A DNA stretch of 64,000 nt from Jeongeupia wiesaeckerbachi (GTDB lineage Bacteria > Pseudomonadota > Gammaproteobacteria > Burkholderiales > Chitinibacteraceae). The DNA is taken from the NCBI RefSeq assembly GCF_050916355.1, contig NZ_CP136946.1:3720001-3784000 (forward strand). Reading direction: 5' to 3'. The notes under the pieces were generated by a model. The model did no database searches and was not told where the DNA came from. It was given only the letters and a program-made list of their open reading frames with translations. This document shows, one piece after another, positions 40,530 to 48,007 of the stretch. The first letter of the stretch is position 1. Each line of letters opens with the position of its first letter. The translations under genes were made by a program, and so were the position numbers.

Positions 40530-41714
40530 TCACACCTCCGCAACGACGTCGGCGGTGACCCGTGGGACACCGAATTCGGCAGCCGCGTTCAGCGCCGCGG
40601 TCAGCACGTTGTGCACGGCCAGCGGGTACAGCACCGAGTAGGCCGTCTGGCCGCGCTTGTCCTGGCCGGACAGTTTTGCGGTCAGCGCCTTCAACGCGGC
40701 GTCATCCACCACCTCGTCGAGCGCTCGGCCGGCGCGCTCGAAACGTGCGGCCAGGTAGGGTTTCAGATGCTCGCCCAGCGGTTGCAGTGTCACCATCTCG
40801 CAGCGCTGGACCACCTCGCGCACGTGCGGATTACGCTCGTCCAGCTTCATCGCCAGTTCGGACTGGCCGATCAATACGATGCCGAGCAGTTTCTTAAAGC
40901 CATCCTCCAGTTCAAAAAACCGCTTCAGGTGTTTCAGCGTCGGGATCGGCAGGCTGTGTGCCTCTTCAATGATCAGCACGTGACTGTGGCCCGCGCGGGC
41001 CGAATCGCGCAGCACATTGAAGACCTGATTGAAACGCGCCTCCGGACTCGATTTGGGAGCCACCAGCGGTGCCACGGCCGCCATGATCGACTCGGCAATG
41101 TGGTTGCTCTTGAGCGTCTTGCCCTTGATGTCGTTGTCCTCCATCCCAAGCACATGCGGCTGGATCACGATGACCGGCAAGTCCTGGGACTGGGTGCGGG
41201 TGATCAGGTCTTTGCGCAGCGTCGACTTGCCCGCGCCTGACTCGCCGACGATGGCCATAAAGCCGCCGTGGCGAGCGATTTGGAACATCGACTCTCGCAC
41301 ATACCGCACATCGGCGGAGGCATAGACCTCGTCGCTACCGCGCACATCGTCGAACGGATCGCGAGTCAGGCCGAAATGGCGGCGGGTTTGTGGTTGCAGG
41401 ACTTGCTTTCGCAGTAACATCGGGGCCTCCGGTTCTTGGTCGATTGCTGCTTCTTGGGGCTGGGGATCGGATGCCGGCACGTTGGCGCGTGCCGGTGTCC
41501 ACTCTTCAAATGCGTCTTGCAAATCAGTCGCCATGAGGCCGGCCTCACGCAAGTACGCCAGGATCGAATCGGCCAATGCGTCGCGATCCAGTGACTTGGG
41601 CCAGTGACCGTGATTGACCAGTTGTGCCACGGTGGCGGCGCTGAGCTTGAGGTGCGCGGCCAGTTCGGTTTGCCTGCGGCCGGCTTGGGTCAACAGCTGT
41701 TTGAGCTTGAGCAT
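40530..41714 (-). CDS. MuB-like transposition ATPase (AAA family)
   Basis: A 394-residue ATPase of the ExeA/MuB type that should choose target DNA and activate the transposase. Residues 1-65 form a helix-turn-helix like the N-terminal domain of MuB (TELAAHLKLSAATVAQLVNHG). The AAA domain has Walker A GESGAGKST (157-165) and Walker B HVLIIEEAHSLP, followed by a C-terminal helical domain. It lies nine bases after the transposase gene. Confidence 0.92.
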   Translation of the reverse strand: MLKLKQLLTQAGRRQTELAAHLKLSAATVAQLVNHGHWPKSLDRDALADSILAYLREAGLMATDLQDAFEEWTPARANVPASDPQPQEAAIDQEPEAPMLLRKQVLQPQTRRHFGLTRDPFDDVRGSDEVYASADVRYVRESMFQIARHGGFMAIVGESGAGKSTLRKDLITRTQSQDLPVIVIQPHVLGMEDNDIKGKTLKSNHIAESIMAAVAPLVAPKSSPEARFNQVFNVLRDSARAGHSHVLIIEEAHSLPIPTLKHLKRFFELEDGFKKLLGIVLIGQSELAMKLDERNPHVREVVQRCEMVTLQPLGEHLKPYLAARFERAGRALDEVVDDAALKALTAKLSGQDKRGQTAYSVLYPLAVHNVLTAALNAAAEFGVPRVTADVVAEV

Positions 41715-41723
41715 GTCCTTCTC

Positions 41724-43493
41724 CTAAGCGGCCGAGCGCACGATGCTCAGTGCCGGGCGGCGCATGGCCTGTTCGATGTCGTCGAGCGCGTCTTCCTGCG
41801 CACCCTGCGGGTATTGCTTTTCCAGCCAGGCGTAGCTTTCGGTCGTCCAGGCATCGCCTAGGCGCGGCTTCAGCAGCTTGGCCAGCTCGAACACGTTGAG
41901 CGGCGGCAGCTCGACCTTCGGCGGTGTCAGCCCGTGCTCGGTGCCACGGCGCGGCAGGTAGGTCGGCAGCTGCGCATCCTCGACGTGCTTGTAGGGATTG
42001 AACCGGCCACCGAACGGCAGCGCCTTGGCTTTGCGCGCCGCTTCGGCTTCGGCGGGCGTAGTAGCCCCGGTGGCGAGCTGCTCGACTTCCTTGGCCGCAA
42101 GCTGCGCCGGCGTGTCTGCGTGGGCGCGATAGCTCTGGCCGATGACCGCTGCGCTCTCAGCAAAGCCGAATTCCGACTTGATGACCTCGGGCACGACATG
42201 GAACACCTCGTGACCATCCGCGTTGGTCAACACGACCTGGGCGGCGTCGCTGCGCCACGGGTTGCGGGTAACCATCAGCTTTTCGCCGACCATCACGCCC
42301 GGCACGGTCGACACGTCGTATTCGCGCCCTTGGAACGAAACGCGCAGCTTCGGCGTGACCTTGCGGCTTTCGGGCGAGGCAACCGCCAGTTCCCGACAAA
42401 CCTCGATCGACGGCGCCTTGATCAGCTGGCTGGCCAGAATCGTCATCCAGACCTGATTGCGCGTCTTTCCGTGGCGGCGGTGTTTCTCGGTCGTGTTGAA
42501 CATGGCTCGCCACTCCCTTGCCAGTGCGTTCAACTCCGCCAGATTGGCGACACGGCGAAACTTCAGGCCCGGCTCGAACTTGCGCTCGATGATGTCGCGG
42601 GCCTTTTCCACCTGGCCGGTGGCGCGCGCGTTGCCGACCTTGTGCACGATCAGCTCGATACCCAGCGCCTTGCACAGGTTGCGGGTCATCGCCGCCGTGT
42701 TGGCCGAGCCGGCGTCCAGCATCAGGATGCGCGGTACACCATGCAGCAGGTCGGCACCCAAGCGCGCCTGCATTGCATTGATCAGCACCGAGCACAGGTT
42801 CTCGCCACTTTCAGCGCCCATCACGTACTCGACGTAAATCCAGCCGCTCGCATGATCGGTGATCTCGTAAGACCAAACCCGGTCCGCGGCGATGCGTGCC
42901 ACGTTCTTCGGCTTGTTCTTGTAGAACTGATCGTGCGCCATGATCTGCAGGCCGGTGTCGCGAACCTTGATCGACGCCGACGGCATCAAGTAATAGAGCA
43001 CGCACAGGCTGGCATCGATCTGCCAGACGTGATTCGGGTGCAGGCTAGCCAGTTCGGTCACCGGCGCCGGGGCAGACAGCTGATCCGGGTGCAAGCCATA
43101 ACCGCGCAGCGCCCGGCTGATGGTGCTTTCCGACAGCGGTCGAACTTCACCGGTATCTTGGTCGATGAACTCGGCGCGAATCATCTCGTTCGCGCGTAGC
43201 GCATCAATCGCATCGCCAATGGCATACAGGCGCTTGCCGTTCTTGCGGGTGGACTCCATCAGCAGCGTCGAGATCGTCACCGCCTCGTCACGCGTCAGAC
43301 TGGTTTCGCCGGCATCGGCGCGGCGCTTGCGTGGTGCGCGCACCGTCAGTTCGGCCAGCTTCTTGTGCAGCGTGGCCAGGCTGATGCCGAGTTCGGCGCA
43401 GGCCGCCCGGTAAATGGCGGTCTTCCGGCCGTGCCCCGCGGTAGCGGCGGCACGGGCCACCGCGTACAACCGTTCATTGAGCGCGGCACTCAT
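41724..43493 (-). CDS. Mu-type DDE transposase (MuA-like)
   Basis: A 589-residue transposase that integrates and replicates the phage. The N-terminal part (about 1-145) contains helix-turn-helix domains for the ends (SLATLHKKLAELTVRAPRKRR; SESTISRALRGYGL). The RNase-H-like catalytic core has the acidic triad D160 (HVWQIDASL), D260 (ILMLDAGSANTA) and E296 (TGQVEKARDIIE). A C-terminal beta-barrel and a MuB-interacting tail follow. It begins one base after the DUF3102 gene and is directly followed by the MuB-like gene. Confidence 0.94.
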   Translation of the reverse strand: MSAALNERLYAVARAAATAGHGRKTAIYRAACAELGISLATLHKKLAELTVRAPRKRRADAGETSLTRDEAVTISTLLMESTRKNGKRLYAIGDAIDALRANEMIRAEFIDQDTGEVRPLSESTISRALRGYGLHPDQLSAPAPVTELASLHPNHVWQIDASLCVLYYLMPSASIKVRDTGLQIMAHDQFYKNKPKNVARIAADRVWSYEITDHASGWIYVEYVMGAESGENLCSVLINAMQARLGADLLHGVPRILMLDAGSANTAAMTRNLCKALGIELIVHKVGNARATGQVEKARDIIERKFEPGLKFRRVANLAELNALAREWRAMFNTTEKHRRHGKTRNQVWMTILASQLIKAPSIEVCRELAVASPESRKVTPKLRVSFQGREYDVSTVPGVMVGEKLMVTRNPWRSDAAQVVLTNADGHEVFHVVPEVIKSEFGFAESAAVIGQSYRAHADTPAQLAAKEVEQLATGATTPAEAEAARKAKALPFGGRFNPYKHVEDAQLPTYLPRRGTEHGLTPPKVELPPLNVFELAKLLKPRLGDAWTTESYAWLEKQYPQGAQEDALDDIEQAMRRPALSIVRSAA

Positions 43494-43494
43494 C

Positions 43495-44508
43495 TCAGGC
43501 CCCTTGCGCGGTGCCGGCGACCGGCAAGCCGTTGGCGTCGAAGCTCATGCCCATCGACTGACCTGCTTGGCGAATGGCAGCCAGCGCCTCTTCTTCCGCG
43601 CCTTCGCGCAGCCACGCCGGCGTGGCGTCGCCGCTGGGCGCATCGGCGATATCAAACTCGCCGCGCAGCTGGTTCAACGCGAACTGCAGCTGTGCCACCA
43701 AACCGGCCATGAAGTCGGCGTGCGCGCTGCCGTGATCGGTACTGTGCTGCTGCAAGGCATCGAACGCCGGCTTGAGCGCGCGTAGCTCGGTTTCCGCCCG
43801 GGACATCATGGCCGTCGCTTCGGTGCGAATCTGTTCACCGATCTCGGCCGGGCTCAGCGCCTGCACCTGCCGCGTGGTACGCACCAGCTTCTCGTCGAGC
43901 TCGTCGATCTTGCTGTTGCGCGCTTCAAGCACGCGGTCTTTGTCAGTCAGGCTGTCGCGGGCCTCGCGCAGTTTGGCGCGCAGCTCCTTCACGCTCATGG
44001 TGGCGACGTCGTCGAGCGTGAGCTCGCCGGTCGATCCGGTGAGTTCGAGTTCCTCGATCTGCTCGTCGTCGAGCACCAGCATTTCGAACAGCTTGGATTG
44101 ATTGCCGATAGCCTTCGTCAAAAGCTGCGACGTCGCAGCTTTTGAAAACTTCATCGCCGCCTGCATGAATCGAATAGCGACGGTATGTTCAATACCCAAT
44201 ACCTCCAATCTGGCAGTGAACTGCCCGTGCTCGCAAGCGGCCTTGAGCACGGCCAGCCCTCGGCCCACTTCCAGGCAGGCTTCGACGCTGCGGCGCATAT
44301 TGGCGGCGATATCGCGCTGGATCAGATCGGGGTCGATGCAATCGGCGGGCAACTGGTAACCCAGCTGCACCGCAACGGCACGGACGCGGCTGTCCTGTTG
44401 ATCCATTGCCTCACGGACAACGATTTCCCTGGCGGTGTCGTCCGGCAGCGTACCGCCGATGAAATCGGGGCCGACTGCCTCTACGATGGTGAGCGGTTTG
44501 CGAGCCAT
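43495..44508 (-). CDS. DUF3102-domain phage protein
   Basis: A 337-residue protein. The N-terminal half has the DUF3102 region (ANMRRSVEACLEVGRGLAVLKAACEHGQF...IRFMQAAMKF), which resembles the DNA-associated replication/partition modules of mobile elements. The middle is coiled coil (SVKELRAKLREARDSLTDKDRVLEARNSKIDELDEKLV), and the end is helical. It sits between the winged-helix regulator and the transposase in the early operon. Confidence 0.85.
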   Translation of the reverse strand: MARKPLTIVEAVGPDFIGGTLPDDTAREIVVREAMDQQDSRVRAVAVQLGYQLPADCIDPDLIQRDIAANMRRSVEACLEVGRGLAVLKAACEHGQFTARLEVLGIEHTVAIRFMQAAMKFSKAATSQLLTKAIGNQSKLFEMLVLDDEQIEELELTGSTGELTLDDVATMSVKELRAKLREARDSLTDKDRVLEARNSKIDELDEKLVRTTRQVQALSPAEIGEQIRTEATAMMSRAETELRALKPAFDALQQHSTDHGSAHADFMAGLVAQLQFALNQLRGEFDIADAPSGDATPAWLREGAEEEALAAIRQAGQSMGMSFDANGLPVAGTAQGA

Positions 44509-44520
44509 GGGCTTTTCCTC

Positions 44521-44835
44521 TTAGCGGGGTTGGCGCGTATAGCGCTGGGTGAATTCATCAACGGCAGCCTTCAGGCGCCGCATTTCTTCCTGATGGGCGC
44601 AGGCAAGCTGCACCAGCTTGGGCGTCAGTCGCCAGCAGTCCTCGCGGCCCGGTACGCGCTCGGCCAAACCTTCCTCGGCCAGCACCTGCAGATCGCGCAG
44701 CGCCATCGGCGAACTGACCTGCAAGGCATCGGCCACCTGTTTCAGGCGCAGCCCCTCAAAGCTGTGGCCCTGCAGCACCCACACCAAACGAAAGGCGCGG
44801 CGGACCGATTGCGCCGGCTTGCTGGTTTCGCTCAT
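44521..44835 (-). CDS. Winged-helix regulator (IclR/MarR-like)
   Basis: A 104-residue protein with a winged helix-turn-helix: RRAFRLVWVLQGHSFEGLRLKQVADALQVSSPMALRDLQVLAEEGLAERVPG. This resembles the N-terminal domain of IclR-type regulators, without an effector domain. It overlaps the next gene upstream by four bases. It probably controls phage development. Confidence 0.85.
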   Translation of the reverse strand: MSETSKPAQSVRRAFRLVWVLQGHSFEGLRLKQVADALQVSSPMALRDLQVLAEEGLAERVPGREDCWRLTPKLVQLACAHQEEMRRLKAAVDEFTQRYTRQPR

Positions 44836-45305
44836 TCGTCCGCTCCCAGCGCCAGTTCGGGCTGGCTGTGTTTTTCGATGTTGACGCGATGCCAGGCCAA
44901 GCCGGCCATTGCCGCGTGAATCGCCGACAGTGCCTGATGCTCATCCGTGTTGCCGGCAGCGAAGGCCAGGATCTGGCCGACTGCGTCGTTCAGTACCGTC
45001 TGCAGTGCATTGATGTCTTTTGCGCTGGTGGAGCGGCCGAGCGGAACCGAAATCACCAACCGGCCCGCCTTCAGTGCCAACCAATCGCTGAGAAAGTGCG
45101 CACCGCACGCGTGTTCGAACGGAGGGATCAGGATTGCTGGCATGCGGCCATTGCTGGCGTACTTGTAGAGGTCGTGGTGGCTGAAACCAGCAAGATCAGC
45201 CACGCCCTCGACTGAAAGGTTTCTGTGGTCTCTGGCATAGCCGAGGCAGCCACGAATGGCTGACGTGGAGTCGGCGGCGACGAACCTGTTCCAGCTGCGC
45301 TTCAT
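44832..45305 (-). CDS. Phage protein with HTH-like segment, function unknown
   Basis: A 157-residue protein. Residues of about 30-60 (NLSVEGVADLAGFSHHDLYKYASNGRMPAILIPPFE) look like a helix-turn-helix, and the C-terminal part is helical. It is the first gene of the long minus-strand early operon, so it may be an early regulator. The ATG at 45305 is chosen because sequence further upstream in this frame is the shadow of the gene on the opposite strand. Confidence 0.7.
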   Translation of the reverse strand: MKRSWNRFVAADSTSAIRGCLGYARDHRNLSVEGVADLAGFSHHDLYKYASNGRMPAILIPPFEHACGAHFLSDWLALKAGRLVISVPLGRSTSAKDINALQTVLNDAVGQILAFAAGNTDEHQALSAIHAAMAGLAWHRVNIEKHSQPELALGADE

Positions 45306-45862
45306 GGCTGGAACCCCGGTTTTACTGGCATTCCAAATAAATAAGTTTTTTCGCCCTGTGCAAGACCGTTGCAGCTTGCGATAGTGACGGCATATGATTC
45401 GCGTAAGGAAAAAGACCATGTCGCAAGCGCAGGATTGGGAGCAACGCCACGCAGCGCTGGAGCTGCAGGTTGAACAGCTACGCGCGGAAATCGACCGCGT
45501 TGACGATTGGGCCAATGGCCTGTTCGTGGTGCTGTGCGACTTGCTACCGCCGCTGTTGAAAGCGCAACCAGAAATCGCCGCGAGCTTGGCGCCGAGATGG
45601 AAGGACGTCGCGGCGCGATTCGATGCGGCAGCTGCGCAGACAGGCCAAGCCGACGACTACGAGCCTTTGGAGCAACTGGAAGCCCGGAAGAAGCTGTACC
45701 GGATTGCTGAGCAGCTTGGAGCATGGCCATAGCCTCACTGAGAGAAATCAGCACCTTGCCGTTGTCGCGTGTCATCGTTGCGCGTAGCTGTTTTGCGCTG
45801 TCCAGTGGAGTGGGTTGGACGTTGCCGCCGAGAATCGGGAGGTCAAAGTGATCGAGCTTCAT
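45302..45862 (-). CDS. Doubtful phage ORF; only its first third looks coding
   Basis: Starts eight bases after the stop of the gp16-family gene and begins MKLDHFDLPILGGNVQPTPL, then DNGKVLISLSEAMAM, which looks like genuine protein. After about residue 45 it runs antisense to the convincing gene at 45418-45732 and its composition becomes that of an antisense frame (rich in R, P, S, A). Either a short real gene has lost its natural stop, or the whole frame is chance. Not recognised. Confidence 0.3.
   Translation of the reverse strand: MKLDHFDLPILGGNVQPTPLDSAKQLRATMTRDNGKVLISLSEAMAMLQAAQQSGTASSGLPVAPKARSRRLGLSAQLPHRIAPRRPSISAPSSRRFLVALSTAAVASRTAPRTGHWPNRQRGRFPRVAVQPAAPALRGVAPNPALATWSFSLRESYAVTIASCNGLAQGEKTYLFGMPVKPGFQP
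45335..45363 (-). promoter_or_regulatory. Candidate early promoter
   Basis: On the minus strand TTGCAC (45363-45358) and TTATTT (45340-45335) are 17 bases apart, about 30 bases upstream of the early operon. The match to the sigma-70 consensus is only partial. Confidence 0.35.
45418..45732 (+). CDS. Phage coiled-coil protein, function unknown
   Basis: A 104-residue helical protein (RHAALELQVEQLRAEIDRVDDWANGLFVVLCDLLPPLLKA), with a central hydrophobic stretch and charged ends. AAGGAAAAAG lies just before the ATG at 45418. It is divergent from the early operon and runs into the antisense of the weak frame at 45302-45862. No family recognised. Confidence 0.72.
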   Translation: MSQAQDWEQRHAALELQVEQLRAEIDRVDDWANGLFVVLCDLLPPLLKAQPEIAASLAPRWKDVAARFDAAAAQTGQADDYEPLEQLEARKKLYRIAEQLGAWP

Positions 45863-45869
45863 GACGGGC

Positions 45870-46133
45870 TCAGGCAGCGCGACGTTCGGCGATGCGGCGC
45901 TCGGTTCCTTCGCGGCGCTCCAGGGCGCGGGCCGGGTCGGCGCAGATTTCGCCTTCCTTGATGCCGAGCTTGATGGCGATCTCGTGAGATTGGCCACGGA
46001 CGCACTTCTTGCGGCCGCCGAGCACCTCGAACACGAGGTTCGGTGAGTATTTGTTGGCGATCGCCCACTGGGTGATCGAAATGCCTTGGGCTTCAAGCGC
46101 CGCGCGCGCTTCGTCCGGGGTACGCAGTTTCAT
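45870..46133 (-). CDS. DNA-binding protein, BcepMu gp16 family
   Basis: An 87-residue regulator with a single helix-turn-helix: RTPDEARAALEAQGISITQWAIANKYSPNLVFEVLGGRKKCVRGQSHEIAIKLGIKEG. The pattern (QGISI..WA...., .VLGGR....RGQSHEIA..LG) is the hallmark of the family named after gp16 of Burkholderia phage BcepMu. It is divergent from the XRE-type repressor and shares the intervening operator region, which suggests a Cro/Ner-like role in the lytic-lysogenic decision. Confidence 0.92.
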   Translation of the reverse strand: MKLRTPDEARAALEAQGISITQWAIANKYSPNLVFEVLGGRKKCVRGQSHEIAIKLGIKEGEICADPARALERREGTERRIAERRAA

Positions 46134-46216
46134 GTTGGGGCTCCTGTTGAGGGGCGGCGGCGCCGTGGAAGGTGCCGATTAAGTTGCCGTTCGTGGTGGG
46201 ACGGTGTGAATTGATT

Positions 46217-46256
46217 ATTGCTCATAATATTGAGCAATACAAGTGGAGATGCTCAT
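46217..46256. promoter_or_regulatory. Operator dyad between the divergent regulators
   Basis: Perfect 8-base arms ATTGCTCA (46217-46224) and TGAGCAAT (46231-46238) separated by TAATAT, plus a further half-site TGCTCAT at 46250-46256. It lies between the gp16-family gene and the repressor gene, in an AT-rich stretch where both promoters should be. Likely bound by one or both regulators. Confidence 0.75.
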
Positions 46257-46260
46257 TTTT

Positions 46261-46665
46261 ATGGATGAGTGCGCAAAGCGGCTGGCCGCAGAAATCGAAC
46301 GGCTGGGCGGCGTGACCGCAGTTGCGAAGCAGATTGGCTCTGTCCGCAACACGATTTACAACTGGCTGGAAAAAGGGAACATCCCGCTGAATAAGCTGGA
46401 GGAGCTCAAAGGTCTTGGGGCGGACGTTGTGTTCGTGCTCACCGGACAGCAGGCCGTTACAACGCTACCGCCTGATGAGCAGATGATCCTGACGCGCTAC
46501 CGTGCCAGCCCGCCCGAGCTACGTGATGCGGCACTGCGGGTGCTGCTTGGTGGTGCAGTAGCAGCACCGGCCAAAGGGCCGCGCTACACGGTCGACTACG
46601 GCAATGCCCAGATCGGCCAAGCAACGGCAGGAGATATCGTCAACAAGAACGGAAAGAAGAAGTGA
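46261..46665 (+). CDS. XRE-type phage repressor
   Basis: A 134-residue protein. The N-terminal helix-turn-helix (LGGVTAVAKQIGSVRNTIYNWLEKGNIPLNKLEELKGLG) is a lambda-repressor-like fold; the middle (DEQMILTRYRASPPELRDAALRVLLGG) is a helical tail common in phage repressors. The C-terminus carries YGNAQIGQATAGDIVN, a motif repeated at the N-terminus of the next gene's product. GTG at 46243 and ATG at 46249 are alternative starts; the ATG at 46261 gives the usual family N-terminus. It likely holds the phage dormant. Confidence 0.85.
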   Translation: MDECAKRLAAEIERLGGVTAVAKQIGSVRNTIYNWLEKGNIPLNKLEELKGLGADVVFVLTGQQAVTTLPPDEQMILTRYRASPPELRDAALRVLLGGAVAAPAKGPRYTVDYGNAQIGQATAGDIVNKNGKKK

Positions 46666-47582
46666 CGCAAGACGAGGATGAAGGCAAGACGGTCAGTTTT
46701 GGCGGTGCTCAGATTGATCAGGCGGCAGCCGGTGACATCAACAACTACTACGGCGAGGACAAAGGCCGGGAGTTGAACGCGGCTGAGAAACGGGAGATTC
46801 ACCTGAAGGTGGAGCGCCTGTCGGCGACGACCAACGACGCCTTGGTCGAGATTCGCTCCCGCCTCAAGACATTGTTCAACGCCGGGATCAACGAGCTTCG
46901 GCTTGAGCAAAGGGATGCAGTCAACAAACTGCTGGATGCCTGGAACGAAATCGCAGAGTTGCAGCACAACAGAACTCAGCAAAGTGCCGAGCTGGATGAG
47001 AACGCTGGCGCAATGACCAAGGTTGTGCAACAAGTCACCGCCTTATCCGCACAACTGAAGTTGAGCACAGCGCACGAGCAGCAGTACCTGCAGCAACTGG
47101 CGGAAGCAAAGCTTCAAGCGAAGCAATACCAAGAGCAGCTGGCCGAGGCACAACGCCAAGCGGAGCAGTTACGTCTGGCCAAGCCGCTGCGCCCCTTGTG
47201 CCAGACCTGTAGCACCGCTGCGGCACGCTTGGCACGTAGCCGCCGTGGTTTAGTACTCGCCGCGGGCGTCGCAGTCGTCGCGATACTGGCCACGACCTAT
47301 CTTGGCTATCAGGCATACACCGCCACCAATGTCGCGCAGGCTGCCGAGGCCCGATTGTCGGTGTGCGAGTTCGACGGCAAGCCATATACCGTTGGCAGCA
47401 TCGTCGCTAACGACGGTGCTGCCGATCTTGAGTGCGTGCGTCCGGAAAAGCTGGCACTGCCGTACTGGCAGGCCGTCAAGCCGCCGCCGGTTAAGCCCAA
47501 AGCGCAATCCCGCAAACGGCCTCGGCCGACTACTCCTGAGCCGGAGTTGCCAGTGATCAATATCCAGAAAGAACTGTTCTAA
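46662..47582 (+). CDS. Coiled-coil membrane protein of unknown function (prophage cargo)
   Basis: A 306-residue protein. Residues 1-30 contain GGAQIDQAAAGDINNYYG, sharing the form AQI-x-QA-x-AGDI-x-N with the repressor tail. About 40-180 is long coiled coil (EIHLKVERL ... LQQLAEAKLQAKQYQEQLAEAQRQAEQL), then CQTC, one transmembrane helix (GLVLAAGVAVVAILATTYLGYQAY, about 210-233) and an external domain with two more cysteines. The GTG start overlaps the repressor stop by four bases, so it is co-expressed with the repressor in the lysogen. No family recognised. A membrane-located exclusion or defence role is inference only. Confidence 0.8.
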   Translation: MTQDEDEGKTVSFGGAQIDQAAAGDINNYYGEDKGRELNAAEKREIHLKVERLSATTNDALVEIRSRLKTLFNAGINELRLEQRDAVNKLLDAWNEIAELQHNRTQQSAELDENAGAMTKVVQQVTALSAQLKLSTAHEQQYLQQLAEAKLQAKQYQEQLAEAQRQAEQLRLAKPLRPLCQTCSTAAARLARSRRGLVLAAGVAVVAILATTYLGYQAYTATNVAQAAEARLSVCEFDGKPYTVGSIVANDGAADLECVRPEKLALPYWQAVKPPPVKPKAQSRKRPRPTTPEPELPVINIQKELF

Positions 47583-47599
47583 CGCCAAGAGGAAACGCA

Positions 47600-47980
47600 A
47601 TGGCAGCAGTCGAGGTTTTGGCAGGTGATTTCCCGCCCGGCCGGGCGGAGTTTGGCTGGGGATTACTGGTGTTCCCGAAGAAGCCCAAGCAGGGATTCCC
47701 GGCGGCGATCACCGTTAAACCGAGTGAAGAGCTGTTGACTGTTGAGCAAATCAGCGAAGAGGCGGCCAGCCGAATGGCCGGAGCCGCTGGGCTCGGCTTA
47801 GCCGGTGGCGCCATGTTCGGCGTAGCCGGCCTGGTCATCGGCGGACTACTCGGGGCCGTAGACAAAAAACCGGCTTCGATCCTCCTTGCCGCGACCTTCA
47901 CCGAGGGCCGGAAGATGCTAGCCAAAACGGATCGCAAGACATTCGAAAAACTACAAGCTACTGCATTCACAAATTTTTAA
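47600..47980 (+). CDS. Glycine-rich membrane-associated protein, unknown function
   Basis: A 126-residue protein with an N-terminal polar domain and a glycine-zipper hydrophobic stretch (AGAAGLGLAGGAMFGVAGLVIGGLLGAV, about 60-87), which may form a membrane hairpin. GAGGAAACGC precedes the ATG. It lies between the coiled-coil protein and the YejK-like gene, on the same strand, as part of the same cargo cluster. Confidence 0.75.
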   Translation: MAAVEVLAGDFPPGRAEFGWGLLVFPKKPKQGFPAAITVKPSEELLTVEQISEEAASRMAGAAGLGLAGGAMFGVAGLVIGGLLGAVDKKPASILLAATFTEGRKMLAKTDRKTFEKLQATAFTNF

Positions 47981-48007
47981 AAATACCAAATCGCAAGGGA
48001 GAAGGAA

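Noticed and set aside
40413..41240. Plus-strand frame opposite the MuB-like gene
   Set aside because: Antisense shadow; the MuB-like reading has Walker motifs and packed neighbours.
46596..47033. 145-codon minus-strand frame opposite the coiled-coil gene
   Set aside because: Antisense shadow of the repressor end and coiled-coil gene, without start signals.
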